A stretch of 64,000 nucleotides of DNA, taken from NCBI GenBank assembly GCA_037903475.1, contig JBAJFG010000242.1, forward strand, positions 161,001 to 225,000, in the 5' to 3' direction. Below are positions 45,801 through 57,800 of the stretch, in pieces (positions within the stretch are counted from its first letter, which is position 1; each line of letters starts with the position of its first letter). The notes beneath the pieces are model-generated. The model saw nothing but the letters and a program-made list of their open reading frames with translations. It made no database searches and was not told where the DNA came from. Origin of the DNA: Ancylostoma caninum (lineage: Eukaryota; Nematoda; Chromadorea; Rhabditida; Ancylostomatidae). A program made the translations under genes and the position numbers.

Positions 45801-48800
45801 GCCCGTAAACTTTAGCTGTGATTCAACGAATGTTGTTTACATGATAACATGCTCAACGTGACACATGCAGTACGTAGGCGAAACTATTCAAACACTAAGA
45901 GCACGTATTAATCAGCACAAAAGAAGTTTTTCGAAATTAGACTTAAACACTTTCTTAGTTGATTCCCTTTTGGATTCAATGATCAAATTAAGGGCTTCGG
46001 TAATATGTATATCAGATAAAATTAGTCCTTTAGAAAAGAAGGATCACCCATATTTCAGATTTCCAGTAAAAAAGAATAGAGTTAGAAGTAAGAAGAGAAT
46101 TTCAAGAAAGAAACGTAAATTTAGTGATAGAACGGATAATGTAGTGATAGAACTTAATGCACGTAACGGCAATTCTCTTTATAGATATTTCAGAGCTTTG
46201 AACAAACGCGATATCAATAGGTTGATTGATCTAGCATTTAGTACGCAGTTCAGAACTTTTGAATACGAATTAAAATGTAAGATACATGCATTAATAGCAA
46301 ATCCATTTTGGAACCGAAGATGTACAGATCCTACTATATTAAGAGATTTGGTCGCTAATTCCCGAGAACGCGTCTGTTCCTGCGCGTCGACTCTTAGCGC
46401 ATTGTCGATACGCAGTGTTGTGACGAGTCTTTTAAAAAAGGGGCCTCTGGCCTAAATTTCCACATTGTGCGCTTTTTTCGTCCTAGATCTTCATCTTCCT
46501 TGTTATAGGGTGGAACTTCCCTAAGGGCCGGCGTAGGTTTTAGGCTACTTCGCACCTGGGATTATCGATTCGTTTATCGATTATATCGATTTTATTGATT
46601 TTTCGCTAATTTTGCCCCGGGCGCGGCGAAGACATGTCTACTAGGGCATGTCAATACGCTGAACACGAATATGATAACCGTTTCGTACGGCACTATCGAT
46701 TTATCGATTTTATTGATTTTTCGCTAATTTTGCCCCGGGCGCGGCGAAGACATGTCTACTGGGGTATGTCAATACGCTGAACACGAATATGATAACCGTT
46801 TCGTACGGCACTATCGATTTATCGATTTTATTGATTTTTCGCTAATTTTGCCCCGGACGCGGCAAAGACATGTCTACTGGGGTATGTCAATACGTTGAAC
46901 ACGAATATGATAACCGTTTCGTACGGCGCTATCGATTTTATTGATTTTTCGCTAATTTTGCCCCGGGCGCGGCGAAGACATGTCTACTGGGGTATGTCAA
47001 TACGCTGAACACGAATATGACAACCGTTTCGTACGGCACTATCGATTTATCGATTTTATTGATTTTTCGCTAATTTTGCCCCGGGCGCGGTGAAGACATC
47101 GCTGCTGGGGTATGTCAATACAATGAACACGAATATGACAACCGTTTCGTACGGCACTATCGATTTATCGATTTTATTGATTTTTTGGTATTAATGCTCA
47201 CAGGTCAATGAAACCGTGTCTTCTGGGATTTTTCGAAACTTTCAGCGTAAATATGGGAAGCATTTTAGAAGAATTTACCAGCCAAACAACTTTACCTTAC
47301 TTTTGAGGGAAGGGGACGGAATGAAGAAGTGTCATTTAGGCTGATCACTAAGTGATGAATATCTCGATAGGTTTCTTTTGGCTCAACAAATGTTGGCATC
47401 AGATTCAAATAGCCGGGAGAAACAGAGGACCCGAGCAAAGCCGGGTACACCGTCCAGTAATAAATATTCAAAAAATAATGATGAAACTAAACAACTGGAT
47501 TTAAAGAATCAAACAGATATGATTTTTTAAATTCAGCAAGCCATTCTCAGGGGGGAGGAGGCTTCCTGCAAATCCTATTTGGAGCCCAATAATCCTAATA
47601 ATGTCGATTAACGTTTCACCAAAATCCTAGCACATGGTTTTGTTTCCTGTCATGGTTTTGAAACGAAGTGGTAGCGTTTCCTGTCATGGTTTTGAAACGA
47701 AGTGGTGGTAAACATGCGCCGGTCTCAGGTAAAGAGACACACGGGCCCATTGGTCGGAATTTTCCTGTGGGTTCAGCTAGCTGGGCCAGTGGTAAAGTAG
47801 CGCTGGTCCCATCTAAGGTGCACACGGGTGCATTCGTCAGGGCTTTCCCTTCGGTTCGACTGTGCCAGTGGTAAACATGTGCTGGTCTCAGGTAAAGGGG
47901 CACACGGGTCCGTTGGTCAGAACTTTCCCGCCATTGGTAAAGAGGTTCTGGTCTGTGGTAAAGAGGCACACGGGTCGTTGGTCAGCACTTTGCCTTGGGT
48001 TCGACTGGGCTAATGGTAAAAAGGCGCCGGTCTCAGGTAAAGGGGCACAAAGGTCCATGGTCAGAATTTTCCCGCCAGTGGTAAACAGATGCTGGTCTCT
48101 GGTGAAGGGGCACACGGGTCGTTGCTCAGCTCTTTCCCTTGGGTTCGACTGGGCTAATGGTAAAAAGGCGCCGGTCTCAGGTAAAGGGGCACAAAGGTCC
48201 ATGGTCAGAATTTTCCCGCCAGTGGTAAACAGATGCTGGTCTCTGGTGAAGGGGCACACGGGTCGTTGCTCAGCTCTTTCCCTTGGGTTCGACTGGGCTA
48301 ATGGTAAAAAGGCGCTGGTCTCATGTAAAGAGGCACAAAGGTCCGTTGGTCAGGACTTTCCCTTGGGTTCCACTGGGCCAGTGGTAAACAGGTGCTGGTC
48401 TGAAGTAAAGGGACACAAGGGTCCGTTGGTCAGAACTTTCCCGCCAGCATAAACAGGTGCTGATCCGTGGTAAAGGGGCACACGGGTCGTTCGTCAGTAT
48501 TTTGCCTTGGGTTCGACTGGGCTAATGGTAAAAAGGCGCCGGTCTTAGGTAAAGGGGCACATGGGTCGTTGGTCAGCATTTTCCCTTGGGTTTGACTGGG
48601 CCAGTGGTAAACATGCGTTGGTGTCAGGTTAAGGGGCACACGAGTCCGTTGCTCAGAATTTTTTTTTTGGATCGACTGGGCCAGTGGTAAAGTAGCGCTG
48701 GTCCTCTCTAAGCTGCGCACATGTCCGTTGGTCAGGATTTTAACCTTGACTGCGATTGTCAGCAGGAAAATTGCGCCGGGCTCAGATAAAGGGGCACACT

Positions 48801-51800
48801 TGTCGCGCCAGTCTCAGGTAAAGGGGCACACGGGTCCGTTGGTCAGAATTTTTCCGCCAGTGGTAAACAGTTGCTGGTCTCTGGTAAAGGGGAACATGGG
48901 TTGTTGGTCAGCATTTTCCCTTGGGTTCGACTGGGCTAATGGTAAAAAGGCGCCGGTCTCAGGTAAAGGGGCACACGGGTCCGTTGGTCAGAATTTTTCC
49001 GCCAGTGGTAAACAGTTGCTGGTCTCTGGTAAAGGGGAACATGGGTTGTTGGTCAGCATTTTCCCTTGGGTTCGACTGGGCCAATGATAAACAGGCGTCG
49101 GTCTCAGGAAAAAGACCACACGGGTCTATTGGTCAGGACTTTCCCTTGGGTTCGACTGGGCCAGTGGTAAACAGGCGGTCTCAGGTAAAGGGGCACACGG
49201 GTCCGTTGGTCAGAATTTTTCCGCCAGTGGTAAACAGTTGCTGGTCTCTGGTAAAGGGGAACATGGGTTGTTGGTCAGCATTTTCCCTTGGGTTCGACTG
49301 GGCCAATGATAAACAGGCGTCGGTCTCAGGAAAAGGACCACACGGGTCTATTGGTCAGGACTTTCCCTTGGGTTCAACTGGGCCAGTGGCAAACATGTGC
49401 TGGTCTCAGGTAAAGGGGCACACGGGTCCGTTGGTCAGAATTTTTCCGCCAGTGGTAAACAGTTGCTGGTCTCTGGTAAAGGGGAACATGGGTTGTTGGT
49501 CAGCATTTTCCCTTGGGTTCGACTGGGCCAATGATAAACAGGCGTCGGTCTCAGGAAAAAGACCACACGGGTCTATTGGTCAGGACTTTCCCTCGGGTTC
49601 GACTGGGCCAGTGGTAAACAGGCGCCGCTCTCAGGTAAAGATGCACACGGGTCCGTTGGTCAGGACTTTCCCTTGGGTTCAATTGGGCCAGTGGCAAACA
49701 TGTGCTGGTTTCAGGTAAAGGGGCACACGGGTCCGTTGGTCAGAACTTTCCCGCCAGTGGTAAAGAGGTTCTGGTCTGTGGTAAAGAGGCACACGGGTCG
49801 TTGGTCAGCACTTTCCCTTGAGTTTGACTGGGCCAGTGGTAAATAGGTGCTGGTCTTAGGTAAAGGCGCACACGTGTCCACTGGTCAGAACTTTCCCTTG
49901 GGTTCAACTGGGTCAGTGGTAAACAGGCGTTGGTCTCAGGTTAACGGGCGCACGAGTCTGTTGCTCGAAATTTTTTTTTTGGGATCGACTGGGCCAGTGG
50001 TAAAGTAGCGCTGGTCCCCTCTAAGCTGCGCACGGGTCCGTTGGTCAGGATTTTTCCTTGACTGCGATGCCCTCAGCAGCAAAATTGAGTCGGGCTCAGA
50101 TAAGGGGCACACTTTTCGCGTCAGTCTCAGGTGAAGGGGCACACGTGTACACATGTCCACTGGTCGGTATTTTCTGTTGGGTTCGACTGGGCCAGTAGTG
50201 AAGTGGCGAGGTCTGTTGGTCGGGATTTTCCCTCGAGTTCGGCTGGCTGGCTCAGTGGCAAAGCGGTGTTGGTTTCAGGCAAAAGGGAGACGTGTTCGTT
50301 GGTCGTCAAAAAAAGAAGGTCGTGGTCGTGAAAAATTTCAATCAGTCAATTTTGGCATTTTGTGATTCCTCGGCAAGCTGTTTGCCACTGTTTAGTTTGA
50401 GTTTCTCAAAATCTAGTTTTATTCAGACAGGTGTTGAGACTGAATGAAGTGCTTAATTAGGTTTGTTTGCAGACAGTCTACTCGAACTCTAATACCAACA
50501 CTGATAGAATGCGGTGAAACTTTGAGCCAAGGAACTCACGGGGCCGCTATCTCGCGCAAAAGCCTAGACAATAATTTGCGCACCCACTCAATGTATCTCG
50601 CCAACCCCTGGATTACCTCCCTTCCCAGAAACTGATATAAAAGCCTGGACAATCAATTGCGCACCCACCCAATGTATCTCGCCAACCTCGTGGATTGCCC
50701 CTTTCCAGAAGCTCAGGCAAAAACCTAGACAATAATTTGCGCACCCACCTCATGTATCCCGCCAACCCTGTGGATTAACTCCCTTTCTAGAAGCATAGGC
50801 AAAAGCCCAGACAATAATTCGCGCACTCATCCCACGTATACCGCCAACACCTTGGATTACCTCCCTCCCCAGAAGCTTAGGCAAAAGTCTATAAAATACC
50901 TTGCGCACCCACCTCATGTATCCCGCCAACCGCCAACCCCATGGACTACCTCCCGTTCAGATCAGGCAAAAGCCCAGACAATTAATTTGCGCACCCACCC
51001 CATGTATCTCGCCAACCCCGTGGACCACCTCCCTTACTAGAAGCTCAGGCAAAAGTCTATAAAATACCTCGCGCACAGACCTCATGTATCCCGCCAACCC
51101 TGTGATTACCCCCCTTTCCAGAAGCTCAGGCAAAAACCTAGACAGTAATTTGCGCACCCACCTCATGTATCCCGTCAACCCTGTGGATTACCTCCTTTTC
51201 TAGAAGCTTAGGCAAAAGCCCAGACAATAATTTGCGCACCCACCTCATGTATCCCGTCAACCCTGTGGATTACCTCCTTTTCTAGAAGCTTAGGCAAACA
51301 CCTAGACGGTAACTTGCGCACTCACCCAATGTATCTCGCTGCCCCTGTGGACCACCTCCCTTACTAGAAACTCAGGCAAAAATCTAGAAAATAACTTACG
51401 CACCCACCTCATGTATCCCGCCTACCTTGTGGATTACCTCCCGTTCCAGAAACTCAGGCAAAAGCCTAGACAATAAATTACGCACCCATCCCATGTATCC
51501 CGCCAACACCGTGGATCACCTCCTCAAGTATCCCACCAATCTCATGGAGCATCTTCGTTTCCTAAGCTTAAGCGAAAAATAACCAATAACTTATGCTCCT
51601 ACTCATTTATCCCATCAACCCTGTTGATCATCTCCCTTCCCTAGGTCACGTGAATTTGAATAGTCAGCGAATTCAGTTCATTGCTTTGTAATTTCTTAAT
51701 CACTTTCTTAATCATCACTTGGAACTTTTTTGGTTTAGTATAAATGAACCACGTCGTGTCGGTGAATATCGATGAGGAATGACAAAGATGATTGGTGGAA

Positions 51801-54800
51801 ATAGGCGCTCGTGATGCTTATTCTCTTCTCACAATAATGTTTTCTTTCAGTTTTTGTTAAAAACTTTGGAAAAGTATAAAGTTTTCAGAATAAGTTCGAT
51901 TTGAATTAGAAGGATGGGATAGTCACATACAGTGGTAATGCTGAGGGTGTGTGTATGATTGGCTTACTGAGTTATTGACTGAGTGATTTGTACAATACAA
52001 AATCAGTTGTGTTCTGTATTTCACGCGGTCCTTGGTATGCTCGCTGCTCGCGAAAGAAAGAGATGGAAAGAACAAAGCAAATTGATCCACGGATTCTGTC
52101 AGTTATCTTCTCTCATTCGCTACGCTACGTGCTCTTTTTGGACTGAATAATGTCATAGCTATACATATACAGTTGTGAAATAGTGTAGCTCGAGTTGAGG
52201 ACGTGAATCTCACACAACCTGTTGGCGCGCACGAAAAACCACACCAGGCCAATACTTTCACACTTTGGAAATTAGCACAGTAACGTGGCTTACGGGGCCA
52301 CTAGTAAAAGGGAAAGGGGAGAATTATTTGGTAGTGTACAATATTTTGGAGATATTATCCGTAAACTAAACCTAGGTAAGGTATAAACTTGCGTTAACTG
52401 GACAGCGGATGACGAAGAAGAAACGACAGATGGAGAAAGGGGTTCAATTCGGTTTAGCGATGTTGAAGTCACGAGAGAAAAGGTGTGTACATGAAATTCT
52501 GAGAAATTTTCCCATTTACTGTAATGTGTAGAAATCCCATTCCATAGGCGGAAGAAGCAATCACATACTATCGTTCAACTTCGAAAAGAAGTCGCCCGCT
52601 TTCTAGCATGACGAACCGATTTGCGTTCATAAATAATGAATATCACTTGATGATGATTGTAACGAGCTCTTCTTTATTCGCTGTTCTTATTGTGAGAAGC
52701 AACTTTGTTTTGATCACTTTGTGCTATCTTACCATATGTGCACATAAAGGAGTTTCGACTGTCGGAGAGTAAACCATGCACTAAGTTTCTGCTGTTGTGA
52801 GATGTGATGTACGAAGAACCTTTGGAATCACTCCGAACCCTTGTATTGTCGGTATGCGAGTGGGAAATATAGCCTAACTGCTTGAAAATAGCCTCCTCGA
52901 AGGAGGGCGGCTTCTAAATCGTAGATGCGAAAGAGCTAGCTGCAGCAGGATCCGAAACAGCAACCTTGTTCTTGTGAAGCGAGAGACTTACCACTATACC
53001 ACGGACCGAGCTGGTTCTGTGGCACTCGAGACCGCATATGTGTGCGCTCCCGCACCAACAAAAACCGCCATAACTTTCCACTCAGGACCCCGCAGGAATG
53101 GTGCGGCATGGGTTCAACAGCAGTGATGCCAACTGCATTGAACCGTACATAGGTCATCAGGAAAACTCACGGCCAGTTAGTATCCTTCCCTTTAAGCTAT
53201 ATAACTTGTGCAATACAGTAGCAGTAGAAGAAGACAGGTTTAAGAGGAGCGAATTAGATGAGTTACATAGGAATTTTATAGTTACACCGGTAGATAAGGC
53301 CTCATCTAACTATAGCATAACATGTAAGAAGTTGTATGTTATTATGATCAAAAAAGAAATGGAACAAACTAGTAACGAAGAGAACACTTACGTTCCCACC
53401 TCTCTCGTAGAAGAAAATATTAGAGAAATTCATAGGAGACACATGGTTAGCTTAGGTATTAAAACTGAAGAGAAGTTTGAAGACATACCCAATATTTATG
53501 GCATACCCAAAATGCATAAAGACCCTATTAAGTTTCGCTTCATTACCGGGGCAAAGAAAAGTACGCTTAAGCCGCTAACACTGATATTGCAGAAAATACT
53601 TTCACACTTCAGCAAACATTTTAGTAATTATTGTAACGTTATAAAACATAGAACAAGAACTAAACATTATTGGTCCATAGACAACAGTATGAAAGTAGTT
53701 AGTGATATACTGGTAGTTGAAGGACATACGCAAGTTTTTTTCAGCCGGCTTCTCAAGCCTGTTTACCAACCTCCCTCATGAAGTGGTTAAAGAAAATATT
53801 CGTAAACTAATAACACAATGTATGAGGGGATATGATTATGTTAGATTGCTAGGAGATAAAGTTAGCTATGCAAACGCTGACGGCCGAAGGTAGATATTAT
53901 AGAAAGGAAGACATCTTCTATATGATAGATACACTACTAGGATCTGGTTTTGTACGCTTCGGCGGCACTATATATCAACAAATAAAAAGCATTCCACAAG
54001 GAGCTTCATGCAGTCCACAGCTGCCAGATCTGACTCTAGCGTTCATGGAGTATGAGTTTATCAAAAGTAAACTAAATATAGGGGATAGAAGAGCTGTGCA
54101 AATATATAATGGAACGTATAGGTATATAGATGATATACTTCATATCTCAACCAATGCGGTAGAATTCGAATCAAATCTGCATGAAATCTAACATTCATCT
54201 CTGCAAATAGAAAAGACCAATACTGATCTTAAAGAAACAAATTTTCTAGACCTGAAAATATGTGTAGGAAGAGAAAACATCAGTGACAGCCTTTATAATA
54301 AAACAGATAATTATAGTTTCAAAGTTATTAGATATCCACATTACTACTCTAATATACCACTTTATATAATAAATAATACCTTTGTTGCGGAAGTCATTAG
54401 GATAGGAAGAACGTGCACTAGGTTAGAAGATTGCAAAAGTAGGATACTGGAGCTATGCAATACTAACATATCTAATGGTTGGAACTCGGTTAGCATAATT
54501 AGGATTCTGTGTAACGCACTTAGGGACAGGCCATTCATTTTGCGTAGATGCGGACTCAGTAGTGCAGTACATCTTCCTCTGATTCATGAGATAAGAACCA
54601 AATTGGTTGACAAGCTAATGTAACAGATCTGTGGCGCACTTTCTGAATAGCTAGGTCATGCGTACAGGACATATAAAAGGAATTATGGCAAGTCCCTTAC
54701 AAATTTCTTTGCCTGTTGCAACACATCCCTCTGACGTTTTCGGAGTTATCTTATTGACTTAGTACTAAGATCTTTTCGTAGCTTCCTTGGGAACTGCTGA

Positions 54801-57800
54801 TGAAAGTTAAGATGAAAGGGTCTACGACCCGGGGGCGCCAAGGAAAGTGCACTTCCGGTCTAGTTCAAGCCCCGAAACCGGCTAGTGCAAAAATCCTAGG
54901 AACGTTGACTGTGTTCTTCATATTATCCTTACTAATCGATCACTTCATGCTCTCAGATTAGGTGCCTTTAACTTCTCACAATGAGTAAGTTACTAGAAAT
55001 CTCCATTTATGATGGTATTTTACCAGATCAGCTGAGGCAGGCGAACAAATTTCTTCCGCGCCTCTTTTTGATCTTAATCGCAAATATGAGTTCATGAACC
55101 TTTTGTTCACTGCAGATGGCGTTGTTAATCTAATATGAATGTAAAATTTAAAAAAATCCCTCCTAGCCTTGTAGTTAAAACCCCTCCTAACCTTGTAGTC
55201 TCGTCTCCTGCTTGATCGTTGTGAGTTTCTATGCTCTTCTCAACAGCAACGCATGAAAAAAAGGCAAGATTGAACAACACAAAAATATGCGCAAGACACT
55301 CGTTAGGACACGTAACACAAGAATGTCATGCTTCAAAAAACCTCATTTGTTTGTGGATGCGAGAGACTCTTGGACTGTGATTCAGTCCGTACAATGAACA
55401 AAAGTAGATGGTTCAGTAGTATGTTTATCTGGCGAGAATATGAGCAAGCAATGCGTCTGCCGTCCGTCGAGTGGCTTTGTCCCAAGACTGGGGGTGAAGC
55501 GAAAGATACGGGGACCACGCCCCTTCTTGATTGGCATAATGGGTCGCGGGTCATCGGTACGATGACATCATTGTACACTGTTTGGAAAGAAGTCGCTCGT
55601 AGTATCGAGAAATCATGAGCACAGAAAATCCGTTGTGCGCGATTGAATTCGGAACCACAAGTTCGATTGAAATAAAGGGAGAGAAGACACGACAACGAGT
55701 GACACAACATTCGGTGGTTGTGAGAGGGTATATACCTCCTTACAATTTACATGTGCAAGTAGCGGCCACCTTTCATCGTGAGACAGTAGTGGTCTGGCGA
55801 CAGTTAACTCATCAGGAGACTCTCTCCACTGGAAAGGAAACGAACCGAAGACCTAAAAAGAAGGGGGGGGGATTAACCGCTTTTGCGGGTTGTTTTGGCG
55901 ACTTCAAACGAGATGTTCGATTCGAAATATCAACCAGTTGTGACCATTTGAACTCAAGCTCGATCCTACCCATAATGTACGCTGCAGGCTTACCTAAGCA
56001 TTTGTTTATGCTAGATTACCCCAGAATCGCACATGGATTCGCGCCTCGTAATTGATTAAACCTTCAGCAACGAATTGATGTTGTTCCAACTTGGTAAGCA
56101 AGTAAGAAACATTAAAAATGATTTGATGCGTGAAAAGTGCAGTGTATCGACAGCAGCATCAGCAGTAGCGGAAGCAGAGGATTGCTACAGGAAACTCAAC
56201 CGTCGAGGCCCTCGCGGGCCAGCGTAGTTCGCCGCGGTGGGTCTGGCCGTTTGCCGCAACTCATGAACCATGCCAGTCCTCTCGCTCCCTGCTACGTTGA
56301 GGCTTTTCAAAAGACGGAAAATTTTGCAGATAAAGCGCGTAGGAGTTTATAATTACAGCAAATAATTGTTCATTTATTTCCTGCGAATATTAATCATCAT
56401 GTAATTCTGGCATACTTGTTTTTACGCAGTAGTGAGTTAGTCATCTCATAGAGTAAGAGAAAACTAACACACAAATAGCTGCAAATCTCCTTTGTATGGG
56501 TTCATAAATGCCAACCCACGCCAGCAGCTATTGTTCACAATAACATTTCGCTCTACCATGCGTAATATAGTGAGAACTTCATGATTTCATTTCAGATATA
56601 TTCGAAGATTTGCATAATCCTGCTGCTGGTGCAGGAGCACTGTTGCGTGGTTTAGCCAAGCGGAAGGACATCGTGCAGCCAGTTCTTGCCTTCACCATAC
56701 AGGTTCGTATTTTCCTCTGTTTTTTCTATTCATTCATCGATTTTTTAAGCTTTTTAAGGAAAGTGAGAGTTGGATAGAATACAGAAACGTCATCTGCAGC
56801 AATCCATACATTTTCAAACCAATTTCTATGCGTTGTGCAGTTTTATAGACATAACACTCTTGGACGGCCGAGGGATGGTTCTGATGTTATTGTAGCGTTA
56901 TCTCCCGTAAATCTATTAGTCTAGCTCTTAAAATCTCTCCCCTTTAACACTTTGTTCCAGTATTGAAAAACTACAGTAACAGTATGTTGCTGAGTGACTT
57001 ATTCTTTTTTGCTGCACGCCACCACCTAGGGGCTGGGATTCATGAAAGGTTTGTCATGCATGCTAACTATGGCTGGCGTGGTCCGTCACTTTATAGACTA
57101 CATAATGTTGGGAAACCTAGGTTTCGTAACCTAGCTTCGCTTGGTTATGAGCTCTTGAATCTTAGCTCTACTCGATTCGTCACTGAGGTCAATGGTTTTG
57201 CTGATTCAGATAGAAACCGGCTTGGACTTTCAAAAATTCGGTAGTGGTGCTCGCACATGGTCAGTTTCCGTTCACCTTGCTCATGTTCATTCAGATTCTA
57301 CAACAATCCAGCAGTGATCCTTGTGAAGTTGAAGGAGCTCTGCGTATGATTGGAGAGCTAAACCACCAGTTAACAAAAAGCAAGGTTAGTCGTTTCCGTG
57401 AGGTTGAAAAGATTGGATTGGAAGCGCTAATGGAAGGCTTTTGCGATAGAGGCAGGCGATTCGCTAGACAGAGTGATCCACAAAGCTTTCTTTGGTACCC
57501 AGGTTCTTTTTAGAAATTTAGAAATTATGTGCTTCCGATATGGGAACCATATTTTCGAATTTCATGTGAAGGTTTACTTATTTTGTCTTTATTTTCAACA
57601 TCACTTGTAATTACTCAACGTCACAAGAAGATAAGGGTTTAGAAATACAAGAAGGACGTGGAACGCATGCTGGATGCCTTGATTATCAGCCGCTTGCGCG
57701 ATTCGTCGAAGTTTGTTAGAGCCCGTGCTGCGTGGTGCTTGAAAGAGTACAGCGACGCACACTTCCATACGAAGTCCATAATTGTCAAGGTAATGTGATT

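Noticed and set aside
48921..49718. 265-codon open frame of tandem peptide repeats
   Set aside because: It is a frame through the minisatellite; equivalent open frames exist on both strands because the monomer length is close to a multiple of three.
50555..51650. CRISPR-like array (regular ~80-bp spacing)
   Set aside because: The whole unit is repeated with no unique spacers, and the context is a nematode intron; it is a minisatellite.
55615..56055. 146-codon plus-strand frame in intron 10
   Set aside because: No recognisable domain, crosses a homopolymer G run, and gives no importin match.
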